Positions 7,974-16,335 of a stretch of 64,000 nt of DNA are shown one piece after another; the first letter of the stretch is position 1, and each line of letters opens with the position of its first letter. Below the pieces are notes generated by a model. That model saw only the letters and a program-made list of their open reading frames with translations. It searched no databases and was not told where the DNA came from. The position numbers and the translations under genes were made by a program. Origin of the DNA: Streptacidiphilus sp041262165 (lineage in GTDB: Bacteria > Actinomycetota > Actinomycetes > Streptomycetales > Streptomycetaceae). The stretch covers positions 186,001-250,000 of the forward strand of contig NZ_JBGCBY010000003.1 of NCBI RefSeq assembly GCF_041262165.1, in the 5' to 3' direction.

Positions 7974-8977
7974 TGGACTTCCGACTGACGGAGGACCAGC
8001 GGTCGCTGCGGGGCGGGCTACGGGAGCTGCTGGTCGGACGCTTTGGCCCCGAGCAGTTGCGGGGTGCGGTCGAGACGGGCGCGAACCCCGGCTGGGCGGC
8101 GTTGGAAGGCGCCGGGCTGTTCTCGCTCCGGACGGCAGAGTCGGACGGGGGGCTCGGCCTCGGGGTCGCGGAGGCGGTGCTCGCGTTCGAGGAGGTGGGC
8201 CGGTCCCTCGTGCCCGGGCCGCTGGTCGGCACCGAGCTTGCCGCGGTGCACGCCGGTGGGACGGGCGGCGTCGCGGTGCTCGCGCGCACGTCGGCACGCG
8301 GGCCGTTGCTGGTCGAGCGCCTGCCGTCGTTGCAGGCCGTGCTGGTGCTGGACCCTGACGCGGCGGAGGTGCGCCTGGCCGATCCGGCCGAGGTGCCGGC
8401 CAGGCGGGTGCGTTCGGTCGATCCGCTGACGCCGCTCTGGGAGGTGACCGGACCGCTGCCGCGCGGGGTGCCGCTGCCCGGGGTGGACCCGGCGCTGCTC
8501 CGCGCCGAGGGCATGCTGCTGACCGCGGCACTCCAGGTGGGCCTGGCCACGCGGGCGGTGGAGTCGGCGGTCGGGTATGCGAAGCAGCGCGAGCAGTTCG
8601 GCCAACCCATCGGGGCGTTCCAGGCGGTGCAGCATCTGTGCGCGGACATACTGGCGCGGACGGAGCCGGCCCGGGCCGCCGTGCGCGCCGCGGCCGTGGG
8701 CCTGGACGCGTACGGGCCCACTCCCGACGTCCTGGCTGAGGTGGCGGGGGCGAAGCTGCTCGCGGACGAGGCGGCGGTGCGCGGCGCGCGGGACTGCCTG
8801 CAGGTGTTCGGCGGGATGGGATTCACCTGGGAAGCCGACGTGCATCTGCTGCTGAAGCGGGCGTGGGTCCATGAGCGCGCCTTCGCCGGGGCGGAGGAGT
8901 GCGCGGAGCGGCTTGCCGCGGCGCTGGTGGCGCCGGTCGACGCCGAGGGCGCGGCAGAAGCGGCGGCGGCGTTGTGA
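7973..8977 (+). CDS. Acyl-CoA dehydrogenase (FadE family), subunit 2 of the pair
   Basis: The 334-residue protein begins MDFRLTEDQRSLRGGLREL and is shorter than usual because the beta-domain is reduced. It retains the C-terminal helical domain with YAKQREQFGQPIGAFQAVQH (about 199-218) and VFGGMGFTWEADVHLLLKR near the end, but lacks the middle-domain CQGxSEPxxGSD signature carried by its upstream partner. Its start overlaps the upstream stop by one base. Such an asymmetric pair matches heterotetrameric acyl-CoA dehydrogenases in which the two subunits share the FAD and active sites. It is probably the last gene of the operon starting at 5398. Confidence 0.87.
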   Translation: MDFRLTEDQRSLRGGLRELLVGRFGPEQLRGAVETGANPGWAALEGAGLFSLRTAESDGGLGLGVAEAVLAFEEVGRSLVPGPLVGTELAAVHAGGTGGVAVLARTSARGPLLVERLPSLQAVLVLDPDAAEVRLADPAEVPARRVRSVDPLTPLWEVTGPLPRGVPLPGVDPALLRAEGMLLTAALQVGLATRAVESAVGYAKQREQFGQPIGAFQAVQHLCADILARTEPARAAVRAAAVGLDAYGPTPDVLAEVAGAKLLADEAAVRGARDCLQVFGGMGFTWEADVHLLLKRAWVHERAFAGAEECAERLAAALVAPVDAEGAAEAAAAL

Positions 8978-9189
8978 GCGCGGAGACTCGTCGGACACTT
9001 GTAGGAAGGGTGGTTCTGGCGGGGCGTCCGCCGGTCTCGCTGCATCCGGGTCCGATTCGGCTACGCTCCACGGGTGCGCATGGATCGGATGGCAGGGCCT
9101 GTCACCGGACTGTGGCATGCTCGGCCGGACCCACGCTCCAGAACGACACGGCACCCTTCGCGGGCAGTATGCACCGTGAGGCAGCCACC
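8978..9189. other. Intergenic stretch without a recognisable gene
   Basis: The 212 bp between the acyl-CoA dehydrogenase and a tiny ORF contain no island operator, no strong hairpin and no convincing coding frame. A promoter for the downstream ATPase gene probably lies in the second half, but I cannot assign -35/-10 boxes. Confidence 0.4.
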
Positions 9190-9228
9190 ATGTTGGAATA
9201 TGCCGGAAGCGCTTGTTGGAACTGGTAG
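9190..9228 (+). CDS. Possible 12-residue leader peptide (MLEYAGSACWNW)
   Basis: An ATG-initiated ORF of 12 codons ends TGT TGG AAC TGG TAG, so it is rich in Cys and Trp at its end. GAGG at 9177-9180 could serve as ribosome site. It lies 112 bp upstream of the ATPase gene. Immediately after its stop is AGGAG (9227-9231), which could serve a second small frame from about 9241 to 9387 (LDQMRNGAPPCALSAG...). That frame looks like a degenerate small protein. Either could be a regulatory leader or chance. Confidence 0.3.
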   Translation: MLEYAGSACWNW

Positions 9229-9340
9229 GAGCAAATCATCCTGGATCAGATGCGCAACGGAGCGCCGCCGTGCGCGCTGTCTGCGGGTCTGGACAGCTCC
9301 AGAGGCGCAACTGATCCCGCAAGTACGGGTGGTGTGAGCG

Positions 9341-9865
9341 GTGCAGGTGCTTCAGGTGCAGATCGCCGTGCAGGCGGACCCGGCTGAGGTCGGTCGGGCC
9401 CGCCGGTGGACCAGGTCGCGGTTGAGCGGGTGCGGCTTCGATCCGGACGCGGCGCTCGCCGACGCACTGGTGCTGGTGGTGTCCGAGCTGGTCACCAACG
9501 CCGTGGTGCACACCGGGAATCCGGCGGTGCTGCGGCTGCTGTTCCCGCTCGGCGCGGAGGCCGAGCACCACCCGGTACGGGTCGAGGTCGCCGACGTCAG
9601 CGGGCAGCCGCCGAAGCCGAGGCATGCTCCGGGCGAGGCGACCAACGGGCGCGGGCTGGAGCTGGTCGAGAACCTGTGCGACCGATGGGGGTGGTTCCCG
9701 GACGGGTCGGGCAAGCGGGTGTGGTGCGAGCTCGAACGCGAGCCGCGCGAGGCGGAGGAACCGCTCCAGGAGCAGGGCGCGGCGCTGGAGCAGGGCCCGC
9801 TGGAGCAGGGCCCGGTGCCGGCCGAAGGTGCGGAGCCGCCCTTGCAGCAGTTGTTGGTCGGTTGA
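9341..9865 (+). CDS. RsbW-like ATP-binding protein (HATPase_c, anti-sigma/regulatory kinase family)
   Basis: The 174-residue soluble protein has the GHKL ATPase motifs of the SpoIIAB/RsbW family. The N-box is SELVTNAVVHTG (about 48-59), the G1-like segment is VEVADVSG and the G2-like segment is TNGRGLELVENLCDRWG (about 102-118). The C-terminal 50 residues are a Glu/Gln/Pro-rich tail with EQGP repeats outside the domain. In Streptomyces dozens of such stand-alone ATPases pair with anti-anti-sigma or XRE/DUF397 partners. None is intact here, though a short degenerate frame precedes it. GTG 9341 fits the domain start. Confidence 0.8.
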   Translation: MQVLQVQIAVQADPAEVGRARRWTRSRLSGCGFDPDAALADALVLVVSELVTNAVVHTGNPAVLRLLFPLGAEAEHHPVRVEVADVSGQPPKPRHAPGEATNGRGLELVENLCDRWGWFPDGSGKRVWCELEREPREAEEPLQEQGAALEQGPLEQGPVPAEGAEPPLQQLLVG

Positions 9866-10386
9866 CGACCGCGGTTCGTACAGATGATCATAGAACGACC
9901 AAGTGAGCACATCACTCTGGAAATTGGTATCTATGTCCACAACACGGCCCGATTCCCCAAGCGCACCCTCGCACCGCCGGTGAACGGCTTCTGGCCGAAA
10001 TCAGGTCATGTCAGCGCCGGGTTCCCGGAGTTCTCCCGCCAAATGCCGTTCGTGGATCCCTGGTTGCCGACGTCAGGGCGCTGTCTGTCCACACTCGACC
10101 GGTAGTCGATCAGTAGTCCGAAAGCGTACGCAACCAATCCGAATTCCGGACAAGCCATTGACGTGACGTGTCTGCCTGATCACGCTTGGGTTCAGCGATT
10201 CGTTGCGAGGGGACGTCGAGGGCGCGGACGGCAGTGCCGTTTTTTGTGTCCTTGGCGAGTGCGAGTCGTTTCGACGCTGGTCAGGGCCCAGGCGTCGAGG
10301 CCGGGTGGCGAGTCTCCGTGCTGTGCTCGAGGTGGCACGGCGGCTCGCCACCCGTTCTGCTCCGTGCCGCGCCGATTGGGGCGGCG
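9866..10386. other. 521-bp intergenic region, no gene recognised
   Basis: The region lies between the ATPase stop and the 3-prime end of the cyclase gene. Base composition dips in 9870-10160, and no frame on either strand looks coding. The only structure seen is ACGGCA-G-TGCCGT at 10228-10240 followed by six T residues, a very tight hairpin that could be a weak terminator for a short transcript reading rightward. No island operator was found. Confidence 0.4.
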
Positions 10387-11352
10387 TCACTTCACGGCGA
10401 CGGGTGCGACCGGCGCGCCGACGCCCCCGGTGAACGGCTCGGGCGGCGCGGAGAGCAGGAACTCGTAGACGCCGTCCTCGGCGCAGTCGGCCGCCAGCTG
10501 CTCCAGGTTCCAGTTCTGACCCTGCATCATTCCCATCTCCACCAGGTGCAGCGCGTGTACCGGCAGGTACAGGCCGTCGACCTCCGGCGGGAAGATCTCG
10601 AAGGTCAGCGTGTCATCGGCGACCGCTGCCACGTCCCTGGAGTGGAACCACTCCGGCGTACGGAGCGAGAGGCCGGGGGAGGGGAAGGCGTAGGCGTCGC
10701 GGTCGCCGCCGAGGTAGAGCTGGATCTGCCCGGTGCGTACCAGCACCACGTCCCCGGCCCGCACCTGAGTATGAGCCAGCTCCTGTGCGGCCTCCAGGTC
10801 CTCCGGGGTGACGGCGTGGTCGCCGGGCAGGCGGTCCACGCCCCGCGCACGGGCGACGTCGAGCAGCACGCCTCGGCCGACCAGTGGCGGGGCCTTCTCC
10901 ACGCCGCTGCGGACCGCGCCCTCGTGGGCGGTGACGGCGTTGCCCGCGGGGCGGTTGTTGTAGATGCGGCCGCCGTGGCTGACGTGGCCGAGCCCGTCCC
11001 AGTGGGTGCCGGCCTGCAGGCCCATCGTCACCACGTCGTCGCTGGTGGCGATCGCGCCTGGTCCGAACATCTCCCAGTTGAGCGCGACCATGGTGTGCAG
11101 CGGGTTCACCCGGCCGGGGATCAGCCCGGTCTGCACTCCGTACTGCTGCAGCGGTACCGCCAGCGCGAAGCGCTTGCCGGTGCGGACGGCGGCGGCCGCA
11201 GCCCGCACTGTGTCCGGCGTGATCAGGTTGAGCGTGCCGATCTCGTCCTCGACACCCCAGCGGCCCCAGTTGTTGACGCGCTTGGCGATGTCGCGGAACT
11301 CGTCGAAGTCGGTGAGTGCGGGCACGGTCGGCCTCCCGTATGGATCTGACAC
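10387..11352 (-). CDS. Cyclase-family metal-dependent hydrolase (kynurenine formamidase-like fold)
   Basis: The 321-residue protein belongs to the putative cyclase family. The metal signature is GLQAGTHWDGLGHVSHGG (about 111-128), an H-x-G-T-H-x-D-x-x-x-H variant in which GTHWD is intact. NNWGRWGVEDEIGTLNLITP near the start is typical of the long actinobacterial branch, whose members are found near aromatic and steroid degradation genes and are thought to open or close lactone/amide-like rings. ATG 11352 directly abuts operator 11355-11373 and is divergent from the SDR gene. The substrate is unknown. Confidence 0.78.
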   Translation of the reverse strand: MSDPYGRPTVPALTDFDEFRDIAKRVNNWGRWGVEDEIGTLNLITPDTVRAAAAAVRTGKRFALAVPLQQYGVQTGLIPGRVNPLHTMVALNWEMFGPGAIATSDDVVTMGLQAGTHWDGLGHVSHGGRIYNNRPAGNAVTAHEGAVRSGVEKAPPLVGRGVLLDVARARGVDRLPGDHAVTPEDLEAAQELAHTQVRAGDVVLVRTGQIQLYLGGDRDAYAFPSPGLSLRTPEWFHSRDVAAVADDTLTFEIFPPEVDGLYLPVHALHLVEMGMMQGQNWNLEQLAADCAEDGVYEFLLSAPPEPFTGGVGAPVAPVAVK

Positions 11353-11354
11353 CT

Positions 11355-11373
11355 GATCTGACGGTGACTCAGG
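11355..11373. promoter_or_regulatory. Island operator 3a (degenerate): ATCTGAC-GGTGA-CTCAGGT
   Basis: The left arm is perfect and the right arm has two differences. It lies 3 bp upstream of the cyclase start (minus strand). A further isolated half-site ATCTGAC sits at 11344-11350 within the first codons. Together with 11403-11421 it gives two sites in one divergent promoter region. Confidence 0.55.
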
Positions 11374-11402
11374 TCTGTTGCCTGTGGAGTCTCGTCCCTA
11401 GA

Positions 11403-11421
11403 ATCTAACGGTCCGTCAGAT
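11403..11421. promoter_or_regulatory. Island operator 3b: ATCTAAC-GGTCC-GTCAGAT
   Basis: One mismatch from the consensus. It is 20 bp upstream of the SDR start (11441, plus) and 51 bp upstream of the cyclase start (minus). Confidence 0.8.
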
Positions 11422-11440
11422 TCTTGAGGAGGGCTACGAC

Positions 11441-12370
11441 GTGGGTGAGTTTCTGCACGGCAGGGTGATCGCGGTGACCGGCGCAGGGCGGGGCATCGGG
11501 CGCGCCGTGGCCCTCGCCTGCGCCGCCGAGGGAGCGAAGGTCGTGGTCAACGACTACGGCGTCGCGATGGACGGTGCGGATCCCACCAGCGAGGTCGCCG
11601 AGGCGGTCGTCAAGGAGATCCAGGCCGCGGGCGGCGAGGGCGTCGCCGTCGCCGACGACGTCTCCAGCATGGCCGGCGGCGAGCGGATCGTCCGCACCGC
11701 CGTCGACACCTACGGGCGGCTGGACGGGGCGGTCTGCGTCGCGGGCATCCTGCGCGAGCGGATGCTCTTCAACATGTCCGAGGAGGAGTGGGACGCCGTC
11801 ATCGCCACTCACCTCAAGGGCACCTTCACCGTCTTCCGCGCCGCCTCCGCCCTGATGCGCCGCCAGGGCAGCGGCACCCTCATCGGCTTCACCAGCGGGA
11901 ACCACACGGGCAGCGTCAGCCAGGCCAACTACAGCGCGGCCAAGGGCGGCATCATCTCGCTGGTCCGCAGCGCCGCGCTCGGCCTCAACAAGTACGGGGT
12001 GACCGCCAACTGCGTCGCGCCGGTTGCCCGCACCCGGATGTCCGCCAACGTGCCCATGGAGCTCAAGGAGATCGGCGAGCCGGAGGACGTCGCCGCCCTC
12101 GTCGTCTACCTCCTTTCCGAGCAGGCCCGCGAGACGACCGGCCAGGTCTACACCGTCGCCGGGCCCAAGATCGCCGTCTGGGCCCAGCCCCGGGAGATCC
12201 GCGCCGTCCACGCGGAGCCCGGCGCGGAGGGCGTCTCCTGGACGCCGCAGCGCATAGCGGACGTCCTTCCCGGAGCGGTCGGCGTCGACCCCATGCCGAT
12301 GCTGGCCCAGCTCGAAGCCATGGCCGAGGCCGCCGCCGCGAAGCAACGCCCCAACGCCCAGGAGATCTGA
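11441..12370 (+). CDS. SDR-family 3-hydroxyacyl-CoA dehydrogenase (Hsd4A/MFE2-like)
   Basis: The 309-residue Rossmann oxidoreductase has the NAD(P) motif TGAGRGIG (about 11-18), VVVNDYGV after beta2, and the catalytic Ser/Tyr/Lys segment with YSAAKGG (about 165-171). RERMLFNMSEEEWDAVIATH is characteristic of the dehydrogenase unit of peroxisomal multifunctional enzyme 2 and of mycobacterial Hsd4A, which oxidise 3-hydroxyacyl-CoA side chains. A C-terminal extension of about 60 residues (from about 245) follows the fold, as in that branch. The gene is first in an operon with the ACAD at 12375 and directly follows operator 3b. Confidence 0.85.
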   Translation: MGEFLHGRVIAVTGAGRGIGRAVALACAAEGAKVVVNDYGVAMDGADPTSEVAEAVVKEIQAAGGEGVAVADDVSSMAGGERIVRTAVDTYGRLDGAVCVAGILRERMLFNMSEEEWDAVIATHLKGTFTVFRAASALMRRQGSGTLIGFTSGNHTGSVSQANYSAAKGGIISLVRSAALGLNKYGVTANCVAPVARTRMSANVPMELKEIGEPEDVAALVVYLLSEQARETTGQVYTVAGPKIAVWAQPREIRAVHAEPGAEGVSWTPQRIADVLPGAVGVDPMPMLAQLEAMAEAAAAKQRPNAQEI

Positions 12371-12374
12371 CCGC

Positions 12375-13631
12375 ATGGACTTCTCCTTCAGCGCCGAGGA
12401 CGACGCCTTCCGCGCACGCGCCCGCAGCTGGCTCGCGGAGCGGCTCGCGGGCGGCGGCTCGTTCGCCGACCTTCGCGCGGCCACGCCCAGCAGTGCCGCT
12501 CCCGACCGCCGCCGGGCCTGGGAACGGGAGTTGGGCGCGGGCGGCTGGATCGGCCTCGGCTGGACCGACGCCGACGACCCCGAACCGGCCCCCTCGCTCT
12601 CGCGCCAGGTCGTCTGGGCCGAGGAGTACGCGCGCGCGGCCGGCCCCGCGCCCCTCGGCATCGTCGGCGAGCACCTGCTCGCCCCCACCCTGCTGCGCCA
12701 CGGCACCGCCGCCCAGCGCGAACGCTTCCTGTCGCCGATCGCCCGCGGCCAGGAGATCTGGTGCCAGGGCTACAGCGAACCCGGCGCAGGGTCCGACCTC
12801 GCCGCCGTCCGCACCACGGCCACTCCGAGCGAGGACGGCGGCAGCTGGCTGGTCACCGGCCAGAAGACCTGGACCTCGCTGTCCCAGTGGGCCGACTGGT
12901 GCTTCGTCCTGGCCCGCACCGAGCGCGGATCGCAGCGCCACCACGGCCTCAGCCTGTTGCTGCTCCCGATGGACCAGCCGGGCCGCATCGACGTCCGCCC
13001 GATCCGCCAGCTCGACGGGGCCTCGGAGTTCAGCGAGGTCTTCTTCGACGGCGCACGGGCTCAGGCCGGCCACGTCCTCGGCCGTCCCGGCGACGGCTGG
13101 CGGGTGGCCATGGACCTGCTCTCCTTCGAGCGCGGTGCCGGCATGCTGGGCCGCCAGATCGGCTACGCCCGCGAGCTCGACACGGTCCTCGCCGCCGCCA
13201 CGGCCTCCGGCACGGTGGACGATCCCGTCATCCGGGAGCGGCTCACCCGCCAGTGGGCGGAACTCCATGTCATGCGCTGCAACGCGCTGCGCACCCTCGG
13301 CACGGCCGAGCCCGGCTCCGCTGCCGTGGCCAAGCTGGTGTGGGGCGACTGGCACCAACGGCTCGGCGAGCTCGCCGTGCAGGTCCTCGGCCCGACCGGG
13401 GCACTCGCCCCCGGCGCGCACGACCCCGGCGGCTACCCGCTCACCGCCGCACAGCACCTGCTGCTGTTCTCCCGCGCGGACACGGTCTACGGCGGCAGCG
13501 ACCAGATCCAGCGCAACCTGATCGCCGAGCGCGTCCTCGGCCTGCCCCGCGAGCCCTGCCCCCAGCTCCGACCCGAGCCTCGACCCGAGCTCCGGCCCGA
13601 GCCTCGACCCGAGCTCCGGCCTGAGCCCTGA
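12375..13631 (+). CDS. Acyl-CoA dehydrogenase (FadE family)
   Basis: The 418-residue flavoprotein has WCQGYSEPGAGSDLAAV (about 131-147) and a C-terminal GGSDQIQRNLIAERVLGLP segment. It begins 4 bp after the SDR stop, with AGGAG at 12360-12364 inside the SDR end. Unlike the 6804/7973 pair it is a single full-length subunit. The last ~20 residues are repeats of LRPEPRPE, encoded by a degenerate tandem repeat that continues past the stop codon, so the C-terminal tail probably arose by slippage and may not be part of the folded enzyme. Confidence 0.9.
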   Translation: MDFSFSAEDDAFRARARSWLAERLAGGGSFADLRAATPSSAAPDRRRAWERELGAGGWIGLGWTDADDPEPAPSLSRQVVWAEEYARAAGPAPLGIVGEHLLAPTLLRHGTAAQRERFLSPIARGQEIWCQGYSEPGAGSDLAAVRTTATPSEDGGSWLVTGQKTWTSLSQWADWCFVLARTERGSQRHHGLSLLLLPMDQPGRIDVRPIRQLDGASEFSEVFFDGARAQAGHVLGRPGDGWRVAMDLLSFERGAGMLGRQIGYARELDTVLAAATASGTVDDPVIRERLTRQWAELHVMRCNALRTLGTAEPGSAAVAKLVWGDWHQRLGELAVQVLGPTGALAPGAHDPGGYPLTAAQHLLLFSRADTVYGGSDQIQRNLIAERVLGLPREPCPQLRPEPRPELRPEPRPELRPEP

Positions 13632-13680
13632 GCCCTGAGCCGAGCCTCGACCCGAGTCCTGACCCGAGCTCTGACCCGGG
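13561..13680. repeat. Degenerate tandem repeats spanning the ACAD stop codon
   Basis: Units built on CGACCCGAGCTCCGGCCCGA recur across 13561-13680, first in frame as the C-terminal LRPEPRPE tail and then into the 81-bp spacer before the aldehyde dehydrogenase gene (GAGCCCTGAGCCCTGAGCC and similar). No spacer promoter is discernible. Confidence 0.85.
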
Positions 13681-13712
13681 TCTCCGCTCGCGACCTGAGA
13701 GAGACGGACCCC

Positions 13713-15203
13713 ATGACCAGCACCCCAGCTCCCTACCGCCTCTTCATCGACGGGGCGTGGCGTGACGGCGGCGACGGCAGCTACCCCGTCGTCAACCCGG
13801 CCACCGAGGAGGTCGTCGGCCACGCCCCCGAAGCCTCCGCCGCAGACGTGGACGCCGCCGTCGCCGCCGCCCGGGAAGCGTTCGTGACCTGGTCCCGAAC
13901 CAGCCCCGCCGAGCGCGCCGGCGTCCTCGACCGCGTCGCCGACGCCCTGTTGCGGCACAGCGAGGAGCTGGTCCCGCTGCTCCAGGCCGAGACCGGAGCC
14001 ACCATCAAGGTCGCCTCCTCGATGCAGGTCCCGGTCGCCGCAGAGCGCTTCCGGCGCTACGCCAGGGGTGCGCTCGAACCGGCCCTCACCGCCTTCGCCC
14101 CGCACCCGGTGGCAGCCTCGCCGCTGGCCGCCGGAGGCCTGACCAACGCCGCCGCCGCCCGCCGCCCGGTCGGCGTGGTCGGCTGCATCACCTCCTACAA
14201 CTTCCCCATCGTCAACCTCGCCGGGAAGCTCGCTCCCGCGCTGGCCATGGGCAACACCGTGGTCGCCAAGCCCGCTCCGCAGGACCCCCTCGGCTGCCTG
14301 AGGCTCGGCGAGATCTTCGAGGAGGCCGGCGCTCCCCCCGGCATCTTCAACGTCGTCACCGGCTCCGGAGCCGCGACCGGTGCCGCCCTCGTCGCGTCGC
14401 CCGACGTCGACATGATCAGCTTCACCGGCTCCACCGCCGTCGGGCGGCGCATCGCCGCCGACGGCGGGCCGACCATGAAGCGGCTGCTGATGGAGCTCGG
14501 CGGCAAGGGCGCCGGAATCGTGCTCGCGGACGCCGACCTGGGCGCCGCCATCCCCGCCATCGGCTCCACCTGGGCCTTTCACTCCGGCCAGATCTGCACC
14601 GCCCCCACCCGTGCCCTGGTGCACGAGTCCCGGTACGAGGAGGCCGTCGCCGGGCTCGCCCGCTTCGCCGCCGCGCTTCCGGTCGGCGATCCGCTCTCCC
14701 CGTCCACCGTGGTCGGACCGCTGATCACCGCGCTGCACCGGGACCGCGTCGAGGCCCATATCGCGGGCGCGCTCGCCGAGGGCGCCCTACTGGTCGCCGG
14801 CGGCACCCGCAAGGAGCACGCCGGGTCCTCCCCGGCCCTCCCCGCCACCGGCTTCTACGTCGCCCCGACCCTGCTCGCCGACGTCACCCCGGCCATGGCC
14901 GTCGCCCGTGAGGAGGTCTTCGGCCCCGTCGTCGTGGTGATCCCGTTCCGTGACGAGGACGAGGCCGTCGCCATCGCCAACTCCACCGACTTCGGCCTGT
15001 ACGACTACGTCTTCTCCGCCGACACCGCCCGTGCCTACGCCCTCGCTGCCCGGCTGCGCACCGGAAACGTCGGCATCAACACGGCCCAGCGCCACCCGGA
15101 GACCCCGTTCGGCGGCTTCAAGCAGAGCGGGGTCGGCCGCGACGGCGGCTCCTACGGGCTGAACGCCTACAGCGAGCTACAGGCCCTGGTCTGGCAGTCC
15201 TGA
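13713..15203 (+). CDS. NAD(P)-dependent aldehyde dehydrogenase
   Basis: The 496-residue protein of usual family length is predicted to oxidise an aldehyde to the acid. The general-base motif is LMELGGKGAGIV (Glu near 260), the nucleophile motif is SGQICTAPTR (Cys near 294), the oxyanion/NAD region is SYNFPIVNLAGKLAPALAMG and the C-terminal signature is PFGGFKQSGVGRDGG. It follows the ACAD by 81 bp with GAGAGAGACGG before the ATG and precedes an alcohol dehydrogenase. The pair could oxidise an alcohol to an acid for CoA ligation. Confidence 0.92.
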   Translation: MTSTPAPYRLFIDGAWRDGGDGSYPVVNPATEEVVGHAPEASAADVDAAVAAAREAFVTWSRTSPAERAGVLDRVADALLRHSEELVPLLQAETGATIKVASSMQVPVAAERFRRYARGALEPALTAFAPHPVAASPLAAGGLTNAAAARRPVGVVGCITSYNFPIVNLAGKLAPALAMGNTVVAKPAPQDPLGCLRLGEIFEEAGAPPGIFNVVTGSGAATGAALVASPDVDMISFTGSTAVGRRIAADGGPTMKRLLMELGGKGAGIVLADADLGAAIPAIGSTWAFHSGQICTAPTRALVHESRYEEAVAGLARFAAALPVGDPLSPSTVVGPLITALHRDRVEAHIAGALAEGALLVAGGTRKEHAGSSPALPATGFYVAPTLLADVTPAMAVAREEVFGPVVVVIPFRDEDEAVAIANSTDFGLYDYVFSADTARAYALAARLRTGNVGINTAQRHPETPFGGFKQSGVGRDGGSYGLNAYSELQALVWQS

Positions 15204-15207
15204 CCCA

Positions 15208-15246
15208 GCGTCATCTTCAAGCGTCATCTTCACGTGTCATCTTCAA
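15208..15246. repeat. Three copies of a 13-bp tandem repeat upstream of the alcohol dehydrogenase
   Basis: GCGTCATCTTCAA (15208-15220), GCGTCATCTTCAC (15221-15233) and GTGTCATCTTCAA (15234-15246) fill the 55-bp gap between the aldehyde and alcohol dehydrogenase genes. GAGGAG follows directly and serves the ATG at 15259. CATCTTCGACGG recurs just inside the gene, hinting that the repeat copies the gene start region. Confidence 0.92.
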
Positions 15247-15258
15247 CTGAGGAGAGCC

Positions 15259-16335
15259 ATGAGAGGCGTCATCTTCGACGGCAAGTCACCCCAGGTCGTG
15301 GACGACCTGGAGGTCCGCGAGCCCGGCGTGGGCGAGGTCCTGGTCCGCATCGCCGCAGCCGGCCTGTGCCACAGCGACCTGTCCGTCATCGACGGCACCA
15401 TTCCCTTCCCGGTGCCGGTCGTGCTCGGCCACGAAGGCGCGGGCACGGTGGAGGCGGTTGGCGCCGGCGTGACGCATGTGCAGACCGGCGACCACGTCGC
15501 GCTGTCCACCCTCGCCAACTGCGGCACCTGCCGCGAGTGCGGGCGCGGGCGCCCGACCATGTGCCGCAAGGCCATCGGCTACCCGGGCAAGCCCTTCACC
15601 CGGACCACCCAACCCGGCGCCCCGCTCTACAACTTCGCGTCCACCTCCGTCTTCGCGGAGCGCACCGTGGTCAAGGCGGTCCAGGTGGTCCGCGTCGACC
15701 CGGACATCCCCTTCACCTCGGCCGCGCTCATCGGCTGCGGCGTCCTGACCGGCGTCGGCGCGGTGCTCAACCGGGCCCGGGTGGGACTCGGCGACACCGT
15801 CGCCGTCATCGGCTGCGGCGGCATCGGCCTGAACGTGATCCAGGGCGCGCGCCTCGCCGGTGCTTCCCGCATCGTCGCGGTCGACGCCGTCGCCGAGAAG
15901 GAACAGCTGGCCCGGACCTTCGGCGCGACCGACTTCGTCGACGCGCGGGCGGTCGCCTCGACGGTGGAGGCGGTGCGCGCGCTGCTGCCGGAGGGCGTGG
16001 ACCACGCCTTCGAGTGCGTGGGCTCGACGGCGTTGATCCGGCAGGCGGTCGATCTGCTCGACCGGCACGGCCAGGCGGTGCTGCTCGGCGTCCCTCCGGC
16101 GGACGCCGAGGCGGCCTTCCGGGTCGCCGACATGTATCTCGACAAGTCCGTCCTGGGCTGCCGCTACGGCTCCTCCCGCCCCCAGGTCGACATCGCCCTG
16201 TATGCCGACCTCTACCGCTCCGGTCGCCTCCTCCTCGACGAACTCGTCACCGCCACCTATCCGGTGGAGGAGTTCGAGGCCGCCGCCGAGGCCACCCACG
16301 GGGGGCGGGTCGCCCGCGCGGTGCTCACCTTCTAA
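15259..16335 (+). CDS. Zinc-dependent medium-chain alcohol dehydrogenase
   Basis: The 358-residue MDR protein has catalytic-zinc ligands in AGLCHSDL (Cys near 36) and GHEGAGTVEAVGAGV (His/Glu near 60). Structural-zinc cysteines are in CGTCRECGRGRPTMC (about 90-104). The NAD-binding VIGCGGIGLNVIQGARLAGA lies near 184-203. It resembles the AdhD/class III-like branch that oxidises bulky primary alcohols. It ends the operon begun at 11441, and its stop codon TAA overlaps the first base of the inverted-repeat element at 16335. Confidence 0.92.
   Translation: MRGVIFDGKSPQVVDDLEVREPGVGEVLVRIAAAGLCHSDLSVIDGTIPFPVPVVLGHEGAGTVEAVGAGVTHVQTGDHVALSTLANCGTCRECGRGRPTMCRKAIGYPGKPFTRTTQPGAPLYNFASTSVFAERTVVKAVQVVRVDPDIPFTSAALIGCGVLTGVGAVLNRARVGLGDTVAVIGCGGIGLNVIQGARLAGASRIVAVDAVAEKEQLARTFGATDFVDARAVASTVEAVRALLPEGVDHAFECVGSTALIRQAVDLLDRHGQAVLLGVPPADAEAAFRVADMYLDKSVLGCRYGSSRPQVDIALYADLYRSGRLLLDELVTATYPVEEFEAAAEATHGGRVARAVLTF

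Noticed and set aside
10228..10245. Rho-independent terminator or small RNA in the 9866-10386 gap
   Set aside because: The stem is six bases with a one-base loop, which is sterically unlikely, and no promoter or conserved structure could be identified.
12063..14759. An 898-codon open frame on the minus strand opposite the SDR, ACAD and ALDH genes
   Set aside because: It lies antisense to three well-supported genes, has Gly/Ala/Arg-rich non-domain sequence, and is the expected artefact of very GC-rich coding DNA.
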